The notes: a model not told the origin generated them from the sequence alone. A DNA stretch of 64,000 bases from Amorphochlora amoebiformis (GCA_054601695.1 BAAHQB010000029.1:1054001-1118000); one strand, 5' to 3'. Numbered from the stretch's first letter, positions 1 through 50,267 are shown. Made by a program: numbers and translations.

Positions 1-23
1 TACATATATATATATATATATAC

Positions 24-97
<74 letters not shown>

Positions 98-102
<5 letters not shown>

Positions 103-192
103 TGACTCCATGAGCTTCTACAGACCGATAAACACCTGTACAACATATATATGCACACATATACACACACACACATATATATACATATATAT

Positions 193-237
<45 letters not shown>

Positions 238-438
238 TATGTATACACACACATGTATACAACATTTATACATATATATACACATACATATATATATGTA
301 TATATAAATATATATATATTATATATACATACATATATAAACATATATATATATATATTATATATATATATACATATATGTATGTATGTATGTATGACTC
401 CATGAGCTTCTAGAGACCGACAAGCATCTGTACAACAT

Positions 439-441
<3 letters not shown>
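98..441 (+). repeat. Two copies of an exon 3' edge plus donor (kinase gene)
   Basis: About 45 bp recur at 98..143 and 394..441 between (TA)n tracts. Read on the + strand both encode HELL(Q/E)TDKHL followed by a GTACAAC donor. Spliced to the exon at 988 this gives TDKHL-ILLMDY, the normal kinase hinge approach, and the phase fits. Neither copy has a good acceptor, so these look like downstream copies of the end of an exon left of the window. One of them could still be the used exon. Confidence 0.7.
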
Positions 442-516
<75 letters not shown>

Positions 517-542
517 ATATATATATATATAAATATATATAG

Positions 543-607
<65 letters not shown>

Positions 608-686
608 CATTACATGTAGCAATATGAATATATGAAGTGTACACCTGTATATGCATGAAAAGGAAGATATACATATATTTATTTAA

Positions 687-752
<66 letters not shown>

Positions 753-755
753 GTT

Positions 756-827
<72 letters not shown>

Positions 828-874
828 GTTGTATGTTTTTTTATATCTACATGTATCTTTACAATGAATTAATC

Positions 875-907
<33 letters not shown>

Positions 908-913
908 CTAGAA

Positions 914-948
<35 letters not shown>

Positions 949-987
949 TATTGTATGCGATGTTTATAATGTATATGAGTGTTTTAG

Positions 988-9295
<8,308 letters not shown>

Positions 9296-9296
9296 C

Positions 9297-9349
<53 letters not shown>

Positions 9350-9783
9350 GCAAATTCTGGAATTTTCTCAGTTTCATTGAAAAACTTTGTACTGTCAACC
9401 CGAAATTTCTGGATTATTTATCCAGCGACTTAGGGAACATATTTGTGTCTGAATTCAGTTTAGTTACGGTTCCTTTTTTTTTTTTTTTTTAATATTTGGC
9501 GCGTTAGCATTTAAGTTGTGCTCTGTGTGTCTCTGTATGTCTAGATGTATATAAATTAATCACGATCGATCAAGAAAATTGTTTCACAGGAGTTGTCAGA
9601 CAAACTTGTGTGACAATTGCTTAGGCTCTAAGAGCTATTATCTAGATTATCGATGTATCAGTTAATAAATAGATATAGCATAGAAAGGTAAATTCTACAA
9701 CGCTAGGTTCATAGAAATCTTTACGTGAACCTGTACTAGCTGGATACATACGTACATCTGGACATGAGTGCAGTACTCGTATC

Positions 9784-9910
9784 TATCATACAGCAGTATA
9801 TAATGCAATATAATACCAATACTAGTATATGCCAATCATGAGTGGAGTATCATACAGCAGTAAGTATATAAGGCAATATAATACTAATACTAGTATATGC
9901 CAATGAGTCC
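9784..9910. repeat. 64-bp direct repeat, two copies
   Basis: TATCATACAGCAGTA starts at 9784 and again at 9848, followed by matching sequence through AATACTAGTATATGCCAAT. Confidence 0.85.
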
Positions 9911-9984
9911 CCGTGCACGTAATAAAGTAAGGTAAATCGAATCATTAGTGAAGTGAGTGTGCACGTGGCATGCGTTGCGTAACA

Positions 9985-10300
9985 TACGTATACGTACGAA
10001 CGTAACTTCAGACGTACGTACGTACCGTCTACTATATATCCTAGCACTGTTAAATCATTTAGAATTAATTCACATTATCTAGTGCGCACTTATAATTCAG
10101 GTGCATGTGTAATTAAAAACACATTTTTTCTCTCAGAGGTTCGTTTGCGCGTTAAACATTTCGTGGCACAAGTGCACGCGGTCTACACGGTGCGTACTGG
10201 TATGTATATGTGTTATGAATACGTACGTATACGGAAATACAGCATACTAACAGAAACTAACACTGTAAGTGCGTACGTACGTACGTATAACGTACGTATA
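9985..10300. repeat. Cluster of ACGT/TACG tetranucleotide runs
   Basis: Short palindromic runs such as ACGTACGTACGTAC recur at about 9985..10025, 10220..10232 and 10272..10302 in otherwise non-repetitive DNA. Self-complementary at every scale. Confidence 0.8.
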
Positions 10301-11212
10301 CTGAAGCTACTAGAAACATGTAATAGATGAATGTCGTTTTTCACTACTTGTGACACGAATGCGTACGAGAAGGTATCTCTTGTATACTAACAATAGAATA
10401 CACTAAGCCGATCTGTAACCCGGACTCTTCGAGATAGAGAAATACTATGCTTATAGCTATGCAGTATGGTGAATATTTAGGGAGTTGCTTGGTTCAAGAC
10501 TGAATTGAAAATCTGGCTCTTGAGATACAATTAAGTTTTAATCAACTTAGCAAATTCATTGTGTAAATAAATAAAGTAGCAAGCCTTCAGCAGCTGACTA
10601 AGGATTATCAGGCACTGGGACATGAATAAGCTGGAAATAATATATTTTAAAATGCATTTATATATGTATATATATATATATGTAATATAAATATTATATA
10701 TATATATATAATATACATATATACATATATATATATATATTGTATATAAGTATTAACAATACGTTATATACATAAATTAATATATATTTCATATGCATAT
10801 ATACATATATACACACACACATATATATATATATACATATACACACATATATATATATATATACATTATATATACCTCATATATACACCATATTCACGGA
10901 CACATATATACATATTACATGATATATATAAACATGCATGTGTATACATATATAAATATGTTTTTTTTATATGTATGTATATATACATGTATATGTATAT
11001 ACACATATCTATATGTATATATATATATGTGTGTATATATATATATATATATTATATATATATATGTAATATAATATATATATATGTGTATATATGTATA
11101 TATATATGTATGTATTTATATACATATATACATATATATATTTTTATGTATATATATGTATATATATATATATATAATATATATATATATATGTAATATA
11201 ATATATATGTAC

Positions 11213-11329
<117 letters not shown>

Positions 11330-11470
11330 CACACACACACATATATATATAAATATTATACATACATATATATATATATATATATACACTTATATATATA
11401 TATATATAGTAATATCATATCGTTATATGTTAGTATATATGTAATCTGTACATGTATATATTTATAATAC

Positions 11471-11512
<42 letters not shown>

Positions 11513-11889
11513 GCATATCAAACATCTATAAATCAATATCTACATAATAGATACATGTTATGTGACCTGCGAAGCATGCTGAGACCTTACAGTAGATATC
11601 GACCATGTATTCACAACAAACCCCACAATGCTAGCCTATTTATTCAATACATATGAAAACCCAAAACAAAATATTCACAACATATGCATGCTTGCGATGA
11701 CCCACAAAATTTGCCAACCTATGCATATACTCTACGTAATATATACATATATATATATATATGTATGTGTATATATATATATATATATATGTATGTTCTA
11801 TCCATGTATATACATGCATATGTATAAATGCCAAAATGAACACATATACAGATTACACTGCTTACATGTATATACACATATATTCGAAC

Positions 11890-11923
<34 letters not shown>

Positions 11924-11929
11924 ATATAC

Positions 11930-25252
<13,323 letters not shown>

Positions 25253-25394
25253 CTATGCTGTTAGATTAACCGAGAAACCGTTAACACAAGGCTTCTAAAA
25301 TCAACAAGGCAAACAGACACCCCAATCCAGATGAGGAGACTGAGAGGAGGGGAAGGCCGAGGGGGGGGGGGGAAATAGATGTAAAGTGATGGGT

Positions 25395-25595
25395 AGAGAG
25401 AGCGAGAGAGCGGAAGAGCGAGAGAGAGAGAGAGCGAGAGAGCGGAAGAGCGAGAGAGCGAGAGAGCGGAAGAGCGAGAGAGCGGAAGAGCGAGAGAGCG
25501 AGAGAGCGGAAGAGCGAGAGAGCGGAAGAGCGAGAGAGCGGAAGAGCGAGAGAGCGGAAGAGCGAGAGAGAGAGCGAGAGAGCGAAGAGATTATC
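25395..25595 (+). repeat. GA-rich repeat (GAGAGAGCGGAAGAGC type)
   Basis: About 200 bp. It codes for nothing recognisable. Sense is pyrimidine-rich for the transporter gene. Confidence 0.93.
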
Positions 25596-25944
25596 TCTGG
25601 ATTCCGTAACACGCCCAAAGAGGGGGGGCTAGGATTAGGGCTAACAGGGGTAGGGATTAGGTTAGGAATGAGTCCGTTTTGCCTTGCGAGATCCATCGCT
25701 AGAAGGAAGATTGCGTAATCATCAAGTTGTAACCCGAGTGCTGGGGCGATGAAAGGGGCATACCTTTGTGTATGTATGTATGCATATATTGTTATTTAAT
25801 ATGTGTATGTATTATATCTGTGATATGTGTGTATTGATTTTTAGATATGAAAGATAGAGGATGGGTCAATATGTGGAGAGAGAGGGTTACGACGAGTAAG
25901 GATTAAACCTATATTATATATATATATATATATATATCTGCATG

Positions 25945-26050
<106 letters not shown>

Positions 26051-26164
26051 TGTATGTATTATATAAACAGATATTCTTACATAAATGTGCGTGAACGAAC
26101 TTATGTAATACACACACACATATATACACACATATATTATATATACATATATATGTATATATAG

Positions 26165-26222
<58 letters not shown>

Positions 26223-26279
26223 TCAGTATATAATGCAAAGTTGTCATTACAGACATCGGAATATGAGGCTTCTATATAC

Positions 26280-26311
<32 letters not shown>

Positions 26312-26319
26312 TGAATACG

Positions 26320-26780
<461 letters not shown>

Positions 26781-26781
26781 C

Positions 26782-28330
<1,549 letters not shown>

Positions 28331-28512
28331 CTTTTAACAAATATACGGATATTTGTAAATATTATCTGGATATTAGATATGTGCAATTTTGTTTAAGATT
28401 TAATATCTAGATATAATGAATATCCTGCTGTTGATATATAAATAATATAAATGGGGATATGCTTGTTCAGATTTCTGCTCGGGCGATGGGTTTGACTTCC
28501 GATGGAACCGAA

Positions 28513-28528
28513 CTTCGTTGCAACGAAG
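28513..28528. promoter_or_regulatory. Perfect 16-bp palindrome upstream of peroxiredoxin gene
   Basis: CTTCGTTGCAACGAAG, 80 bp before the ATG at 28608 and between two divergent coding regions. It fits a site for a dimeric regulator; the factor is unknown. Confidence 0.5.
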
Positions 28529-28607
28529 ATAATTGGAAGAACCGGGCCCACACTAGCGTGTACACCAACTCGACGTCAAAATCCAAGCGCAATCCAAACT
28601 GAAGGAA

Positions 28608-30126
28608 ATGTCAGCTGCTTCAACCCAGTCCATTCTCGCCACCGTCAAGGCTGAGCTCAAGTCCAACGACCACCTCGCGCTCGTCTTCTACCGCGGCCAC
28701 TGTACGCCTTTAACCCACCCAAATAAGCCAAATGTGTAATCACAGCCTTGCAGGGTGTCCGTTCTGCGCGGGCTATCTCAAGACCATCGAAAAGGAGTTT
28801 GTTCCCGGCTTCAAGGCCCTGGGTGGGAAGGTGATTGCCGTCACATCCGAGTCCGAGCCGCTCGCGAAGAAGGCCAAAGATACTTGGGGAACTTCCTTTG
28901 TTCACATCTCCGACCCTTCCAACATCCTCGCAGAGAAATTTGGCGTTCACATTACTCCGAAAGAGAAGACGTTCCATAAAGACCACCCAACAGAGTACCC
29001 AAAGGGCATGGCACAGCCCGCGCTCGTCGTTCTCAGCGACGCGGGCAAACGACAGCTATTCAACTGGCATATCGTCCCGGACAAGATGAATCTGGGCGGC
29101 GCCAAGGACCGGCCTCTCGCCAAGGATGTTCTTAAGCTCGTCGAGGCGAGAATCAAGGGCGAAGACGACTCGAAGCTCACGAAGGTTGCCAAGTTTGACA
29201 CGGCGTACTTCAAGACCAACTTCGAGCCAATGTACAACATGGTGATCGGGTACTATTCTAAGGGACCTGGGTCGAAGGCATCGTACGCTAAGGAGAGGCT
29301 TCAGATTATCGCTGATGATTTGAAGAATGGCTCCGACAAGTTCGAATTCAAGTCCGAGAAGAAAATTGCAACAACACAGTCCCCGCTCGCTACCCTTGAG
29401 TCTCAACTTAAGTCCAACGACCACATCGCACTTGTCTTCTATCGGGGCAATTGTAAACATAACCCACCTAAATCAAACTAGGTGATTAACCCTCCATATC
29501 CCTTAGGGTGTCCATTCTGCGCAGGATACCTCAAGACCATCGAAAAGGATTTTGTCCCAGGCTTTAAGGCGCTCAATGGAAAGGTCATCGCCGTCACATC
29601 CGAGTCCGAGCCGCTTGCCCAGAAGGCCAAAGATACTTGGGGAACTTCCTTCGCTCACATCTCCGATCCCTCCAACGTCCTTGCCGAGAAGTTTGGTGTG
29701 CACATTACACCGAAAGAGAAGACGTTCCATAAAGACCACCCAACAGAGTACCCAAAGGGCATGGCGCAGCCCGCGCTCGTCGTTCTCAGCGACGCGGGCA
29801 AACGACAGCTATTCAACTGGCATATTGTCCCGGACAAGATGAATCTGGGCGGCGCCAAGGACCGGCCTCTCGCCAAGGATGTTCTTAAGCTCGTCGAGGC
29901 GAGAATCAAGGGCGAAGACGACTCGAAGCTCACGAAGGTTGCCAAGTTTGACACGGCGTACTTCAAGACCAACTTCGAGCCAATGTACAACATGGTGATC
30001 GGGTACTATTCTAAGGGACCTGGGTCAAAGGCATCGTACGCTAAGGAGAGGCTTCAGATTATCGCTGATGATTTGAAAAATGGGTCCGACAAGATAGAAT
30101 TCGATTCGCAAGGACGAAAGGCTTAA
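28608..30126 (+). CDS. Fused two-domain peroxiredoxin-like (AhpC/TSA) protein
   Basis: Exons 28608..28701, 28754..29452, 29507..30126; introns of 52 and 54 nt; 470 codons plus TAA. Each half reads SNDH(L/I)ALVFYRG(H/N), W split by the intron, then CPFCAGYLKTIEK, giving the WCPFC active-site motif of thioredoxin-fold AhpC/TSA peroxidases that reduce hydroperoxides. The halves are a 753-bp tandem duplication: both introns sit at the same place, and domain 1 runs straight into domain 2. The 3' parts are almost identical, the 5' parts less so, suggesting gene conversion. Base composition is far more GC-rich than its neighbours and the introns lack (TA)n. No signal peptide seen. Start chosen as the first in-frame ATG before the first domain. 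Confidence 0.92.
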
Positions 30127-30253
30127 ATGGAGAAAGGACCAAGGGCTGCCCATGTAATTATTTTGAGCTTTGGTGATTTAGTTGTCAATCTTTGTCATCG
30201 TATATTTGGAATCGAAAATCTCTCCCCAAACAGAACCGTTAAATATTGATACG

Positions 30254-30338
<85 letters not shown>

Positions 30339-30351
30339 ACACATACACTGT

Positions 30352-30429
<78 letters not shown>

Positions 30430-30534
30430 TATATGTACATACATATATATACATATACACATAATATAATATATATATACGTGTATATATATATATATAT
30501 ATATTATATATGAATATGTATATTATATATCTAG

Positions 30535-30569
<35 letters not shown>

Positions 30570-31639
30570 ATATGTAAGCGTATATTATGTAATACCTGTA
30601 TATCTAGTATACATGTATACTAGATCAAGTACTGTCACTAGTAGATATATGTAATTAGTTATATATTCATATATACTAATATTGTATACATGTAATCTAG
30701 ATAATCCGATTTGTATAGTTCTACTAGTTCTCCTAGTACAGGCCACGGCGGTTGTCGTTGCGTTTTTCTAGTAAATTTCTATGTATATTCCAGATATTAC
30801 CTAGATTACGCACGTACAAAATATGGATATTTCAGACGTATTACCTATATATTACTGTAGAACGAACTAGTAAATTCTAGGTAGTACTAGTAGTAGCTAG
30901 ATTAGTACCGTACTACATATAGATACATGTAGTCTTTACAATGTTATATTATAATCTAGATCTAGTGCTAAATACTTGTAGGTTCAAGAAAAACTAGATA
31001 ATAGTAGATATATTCTAGACGCTAGATATTAGAGGCTCTCTAGGCTCTACTCTAGCTAGATCTAGTAGATACTCTTGTACAATCTCTAGTCTCTATATAT
31101 ACTAGTCTAGTCTACATCTAGATACTAGAGCCTCAGATATTCAACGGTAGATATCTAGGATCTATAGAGGATATATACTCTGACTAGACTGAGTCTACTA
31201 TGTCTACTAAATCTGGTAAATATATCTAGATATACTAGATATACTAGATATATCTAGTTACGACTAATATTATCTAGATTATACTATCTAGACTATATAT
31301 ATATAGCTAGTTATATCATGATATACTATATCTAGATATCCTAGATTCCTAGATATCTAGATATCTAGGATTTACTACTAGTACTAGGATGCACACATTA
31401 GATATACACTACTAGACTAGATCTAGTAGACACTAGAGATACTAAAGATACATGCGTAGATCTAGAGATATCTAGATATCTAGATATACATAATATTAAA
31501 TGTGTATATCTAAACAATATACACTATCTAGACTATATCTAGTTCTAGTTTATACTAGAATCGAGAGAATATACTAGATCTAGTAGATATCTAGGATATA
31601 TCATGGTGTATCTAGAGAATATTTAGATATGTACTAGAT

Positions 31640-31671
<32 letters not shown>

Positions 31672-31938
31672 GTATATATATAGACTAGATAGATATAATA
31701 TTATATTTCATATTTATATAAACAATTAGAATATCTAGAATATATACATTTTGAGGATATATTCTAAATAAAATTAGACTGCGCGCATATTGGCACATGA
31801 TGAGAGTTAAGAACTAGAAGCAGTCGACTAGTCGCCATGGTTACCATATTTTTTTCTACCTCAAAGTCTGAAATGGGTTATATGGTGTACATCATGCATG
31901 CATGTGGTCACCTCGACACTAGACACATGATACGATTT
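30127..31938. other. Intergenic region between convergent genes, CTAG-rich
   Basis: After the peroxiredoxin stop come a short 3' UTR-like stretch and (TA)n to about 30560. From about 30580 to 31740 the DNA is non-TA but saturated with CTAG and TAGATATCTA-type palindromes, with no supportable exon. The last 150 bp lead to the Polo kinase stop. Confidence 0.7.
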
Positions 31939-41832
<9,894 letters not shown>

Positions 41833-42068
41833 CTTGCTGCGCTATGGAGCCTTGCCGTGAACCTGGGCGCGCGTCGAGAGCCGTTGGGTTGGAGGTTCAG
41901 GGCTACCCTCTAATGGTCTTTTGGGTTATATCTACTTTAGATGTTATTCATATCTATTATTATGATATATTGATAACCTAAACATCAGATATCAACATAT
42001 CGGAAATAGAGATATCGTGATCAATAAAATTTACTTTCCCGCCCAAGGGAAATAAATATTCGGCTCGG
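41833..42068. promoter_or_regulatory. Shared promoter region of two divergent genes
   Basis: 236 bp between the Polo kinase ATG (- strand) and the NC2-beta ATG (+ strand). It is free of (TA)n and CG-containing near both ends, so a bidirectional promoter is likely. No TATA box or motif stands out. Confidence 0.55.
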
Positions 42069-45585
<3,517 letters not shown>

Positions 45586-46552
45586 TCTTGTAGTACTTCT
45601 GGTAGTTTCGTATTTAGAAACACCCACACTTAGGCTAATCAATGTTCAAACGTTTCGCAGTGTGTACATACACATCTAGTACAATCAAGACATTCTGGAT
45701 AATCCAGATAAGAAGTTAGGCATGTGTCCTCAGGTGTAATATGTACTAGATATTAACAGTGAATCACTCATACAATTTCAGTTTCTGAGGAGAATGCTAC
45801 TTTCTTGACTAGACTGCTGAGACTAGCCTATGAGAAGATGATAGGAATATGTTTTAATATATCATAGACTAAACTAGCCTATGATAGAATATGTTTTAAT
45901 ATATCGGACTACGTAGTTTCTGAGGAAAATATCTTAAAATGTGTTTTAATATTTCGGACTTTGATACTCTCTAGACTCTAGACCAAGAGACTAGCAGATC
46001 TGGTAGATCTAAAATATCTAGTGCTCAGTACTTATAACACATACTGTTCACAATACTAGACATACAGCGCGCTCTGGTTCTAGTGGTTCTCTTGCTATAT
46101 AGGTCCTAAATACATAATAATGTTCCTAGATTGACCAAAGATGACTTAGAATTCATCTATATTTCTAGATATTAAATAATTTAATTAGTATGAATAAATC
46201 TCTAGAATCTCCAGAATCTCTCGAAACCTCTCAAATCCGACAAGCCTCAGTTATTTCACATTCTGAGGACTTTAGTATAGGCGGATCTAGCGGATATGGA
46301 TCATATGTTAGTATGGCCTATCAGCATTTCTCAGGATTTACATGACTGGCACATACATTCTACAGTCTAGATATTCTACATATTGATATCAATTCTAGAT
46401 ATTCTACATATTGATATCATATTCTAGATATTCTACATATTGATATCATGGATATCAAATATGTATACCTATGTCTATCGGTTTGCTTCCTCGAAAAACT
46501 CTCCTAACATCTTGACGAGAACCTATGTATACGAACTAGATAAGTGATATGT

Positions 46553-46601
<49 letters not shown>

Positions 46602-46787
46602 CTAATATATGTATATGCACATCTTTATGTTTACGTTTATTCTAACATTATGTATTACTTTTATTAGTTGTAAACATATTTATATAATATATATATAAAT
46701 ATATATAATATGTATATGTACATACCAATAATAGTAATAATACTACTAATACTAATAACATATAATATATATATATTTATATTATAT

Positions 46788-46864
<77 letters not shown>

Positions 46865-46880
46865 AAGTTTCTGAATTAAC
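45586..46880. other. Region downstream of NC2-beta, no gene seen
   Basis: About 1 kb of non-TA sequence with many TCTAGA and CTAG words, similar in style to 30580..31740, then (TA)n. At 46366..46450 a unit containing ATTCTAGATATTCTACATAT is repeated three times. Confidence 0.65.
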
Positions 46881-46950
46881 CTCGGGCTGTAGCTTCATAT
46901 GTTTTCCTGCATTCCTCGTAAATTTCACCTATGTATATGTATATGTTATG

Positions 46951-47000
<50 letters not shown>

Positions 47001-47853
47001 TCAGAGAGAGAGAGCGAAGTTCTAGCGAGAGAGAGAGCTGTTTGAGAGAGAGAGAGAGCACTGTTTGAGAGAGAGAGAAGAGAGAGAAAAAGCGTGAGAG
47101 AAAGAGAGGGAGAAAGAGAGAAAGAGAAAGAGAGAAAGAGAGAAAGAGAAAGAGAGAGAGGGAGAAAGAGAGAGAGAAAGATATAGAGAAACATAGAGAG
47201 AGAAAGAGAGAAAGATAGGGAGAAAGAGGGAGAGAAAGAGAGAGAGAGAGAGAGGAAGAGATTCGAGGTAGACAGACAGACAGAGAGAGAGACTACTTCT
47301 CAACAGAGAGAATTTGAGATAGAGAGAGATTTAGAATCTATATGATTTTTAAGGAAATTTGGAGAGATTTAGGCAGAGATTTGAAAGATAGAGCTGAAGA
47401 GAGATAGAGCTAAAGAGAGATAGAGCTAAAGAGAGATAGAGCTAAAGAGAGATAGAGCTAAAGAGAGATAGAGCTAAAGAGAGATAGAGCTGATGAGAGA
47501 TAGAGCTAAAGAGAGATAGAGCTAAAGAGAGATAGAGCTAAAGAGAGATAGAGCTAAAGAGAGATAGAGCTAAAGAGAGATAGAGCTAAAGAGAGATAGA
47601 GCTAAAGAGAGATAGAGCTAAAGAGAGATAGAGCTAAAGAGAGATAGAGCTAAAGAGAGATAGAGCGAAAGAGAGATAGAGCTGAAGAGAGAGATAGAGA
47701 GAGAGAGAGAGCTGAAGATAGAGAGGATTTAGAGCTGGAAAGCGGGATAGAGTTAGGAAGATTTGTTCGAAAGAGTTGACTTGTTGGTATTTTTGGTAGA
47801 AATCGCGGTATTTGGGTAATAATGAGTCGATGTTTGCGTTTCTGAGTCGAGCT
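46881..47853 (-). CDS. Two candidate exons, unknown protein
   Basis: 47781..47853 reads ARLRNANIDSLLPKYRDFYQ and on, between AG and GT. 46881..46928 (AG to GTTAAT) reads VKFTRNAGKHMKLQPE if phase 0. The phases are compatible, and the intron holds a long CT-rich array. The second piece is also open in another frame (EIYEECRKTYEATAR), so the join is uncertain. No family recognised. Confidence 0.38.
46990..47330 (+). repeat. GA-rich simple repeat
   Basis: GAGAGAAAGA-type runs, pyrimidine-rich on the - strand, ahead of the candidate exon 46881..46928. Ser/Leu frames here are repeat translation. Confidence 0.93.
47388..47692 (-). repeat. 16-bp array carrying a TTTAG in every unit
   Basis: About 19 units of GAGATAGAGCTAAAGA on the + strand, i.e. 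CTCTTTAGCTCTATCT on the - strand. Each - strand unit is a pyrimidine tract plus AG, i.e. acceptor-like. Confidence 0.9.
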
Positions 47854-47862
47854 CTACATATA

Positions 47863-47910
<48 letters not shown>

Positions 47911-48052
47911 TATATGTATTGATATATGCATTTTGTATATGCATATATGTATTTAATGTATATGCATGTGTGTATTTTATATGTATGCATTTATGTATTT
48001 GATATATATGCATATATGTATGTGCCTATATTTATGGATAATACAAAAAAAA

Positions 48053-48083
<31 letters not shown>

Positions 48084-48149
48084 CATATACATATGTATAT
48101 ATATGTGTATATATACATACATACACACATATATATATATATATATATG

Positions 48150-48189
<40 letters not shown>

Positions 48190-48279
48190 GCATATATGGA
48201 CGTATATATGTATGATATATAGATACATTTATATACCTAAGTTATATACATACATAGATATGCATACACACAAACACAC

Positions 48280-48335
<56 letters not shown>

Positions 48336-48336
48336 A

Positions 48337-48392
<56 letters not shown>

Positions 48393-48474
48393 TTATATGT
48401 ATATATATCATTTATGTACATATCCATATAATGTATATATATATATTTATATATATGTCATTTATGTACATATA

Positions 48475-48523
<49 letters not shown>

Positions 48524-48590
48524 TTTATGTACGTATCTAATGAGATACTTATATATATATTACACACACACACACACATATATATATATA

Positions 48591-48645
<55 letters not shown>

Positions 48646-48686
48646 GCACATACATACATCATATATATAAATATATAACGCTTTAC

Positions 48687-48747
48687 CCCAACGATATAAA
48701 TAACATGAGAGACTCCAGCTTAAACAGCGTATGAAAAGCATACTCAT
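48687..48747 (-). CDS. Candidate first exon, hydrophobic N-terminus
   Basis: ATG at 48747, 20 codons (MSMLFIRCLSWSLSCYLYRW) then GTAAAG. It looks like a signal anchor or signal peptide and lies about 107 bp downstream of a CRE-type palindrome. Its phase does not fit exon 47781..47853 directly, so linkage is unproven. Confidence 0.33.
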
Positions 48748-48853
48748 AACTACGTCAGAGATCGCTGGAGACCCCGGTCATCCGGTACTACCCGATACTA
48801 ACAAATACTACACGATAGTAACGGGTTTTCTCTTTATAGACTATTAGATGGCA

Positions 48854-48869
48854 GGCGTGACGTCACGCC
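48854..48869. promoter_or_regulatory. CRE-type 16-bp palindrome
   Basis: GGCGTGACGTCACGCC, perfectly symmetrical around TGACGTCA, the classical bZIP/CREB core. It sits in a 300-bp non-TA region (48680..49005) between possible divergent starts. Confidence 0.6.
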
Positions 48870-49014
48870 ATGTCACTCTCCGGAATTTTCGTCGGGGAAT
48901 ATCGTTTTTGTGCGTGCATATGAAGAAAATTAAGTATAATCGAAGACACGTGGCGTAACTCGTATCGGTATCAATCTTAGACTACCACTGCTATGCCATT
49001 CAAAGGTGCTAGCA

Positions 49015-49046
<32 letters not shown>

Positions 49047-49087
49047 CTCTATGCGTGCATTGTATTACATATATATATATATTATAC

Positions 49088-49125
<38 letters not shown>

Positions 49126-49184
49126 CATTAAACATAAATATGCCAAACAACACATCTATCTATCTAAGAGGTGAGTTACCGTAG

Positions 49185-50200
49185 TTGAGAGTCTGGAATA
49201 AGCCAAGTTTTTTGCCTCTCATATCTTATTTAGGATTAGGATTAAGATTTGAATTAATTTCACCAAACTTAAACCCTTGGGATTAGGATTAGCTTTAATG
49301 TTAGGCTTTCGGGTTCAGATTAAGGATTAGGCTTAAGGTTAAGGGATTAAAGGTTTGAAATTTCTTCGGAAATTCTGGAAGAAATTTCTAAGAAATTTCC
49401 AAGAAAACTCCTTGGTATTCTATAGGTATTATGTTAGCGTTCTAATAAGTGTTATACTAATCATTATTCTGATTGGTCATTACGGTTGTTAGCGTTACTA
49501 TTATTATTATAATACGATTAATATTACACTTGTTAGTGGTAAGTGTATTATTACTACGCTGTTCGTGTTAGTAGTATTACGAGGAACGAGTGGTATTATT
49601 AATATTAAGGTTGTTAGTGGTAGTGTTATTAATACTATTAAGGTTGTTCGTGTTGGTGTTATTAATACTATTAAGGTTGTTAGTGTTGGTGTTATTAATA
49701 CTATTAAGGTTGTTAGTGTTGGTGTTATTAATACTATTAAGGTTGTTAGTGTTGGTGTTATTAATACTATTAAGGTTGTTCGTGTTAGTGTTATTACTAT
49801 TAAGGTTGTTCGTGTTAGTGTTATTAATACTATTAAGGTTGTTCGTGTTAGTGTTATTAATACTATTAAGGTTGTTAGCGTTGGTGTTATTAATACTATT
49901 AAGGTTGTTCGTGTTGGTGTTATTAATACTATTAAGCTTGTTAGTGTTAGTGTTATTAATACTATTAAGGTTGTTCGTGTTAGTGTTATTAATACTATTA
50001 AGGTTGTTCGTGTTAGTGTTATTAATACTATTAAGGTTGTTAGTGTTGGTGTTATTAATACTATTAAGGTTGTTCGTGTTAGTGTTATTAATACTATTAA
50101 GGTTGTTCGTGTTAGTGTTATTAATACTATTAAGGTTGTTCGTGTTAGTGTTATTAATACTATTAAGGTTGTTCGTGTTAGTGTTATTAATACTGTTTGG
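49185..50200. repeat. 33-bp minisatellite and adjoining AT-rich DNA
   Basis: From about 49575 to 50195, roughly 19 units of TTCGTGTTAGTGTTATTAAT plus ACTATTAAGGTTG, with GTTAGT/GTTCGT variants. The unit is 11 codons, so long open frames exist on both strands (up to 285 codons); these are not credited as genes. 49190..49570 is AT-rich with TTAGGATTAGG-like words and no exon. Confidence 0.93.
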
Positions 50201-50267
50201 CAAAATGATGGTTGAATTCCTTCCACTTATGCTTTATTGCCTTTTTTGCCCTTTTATATATATAAGT

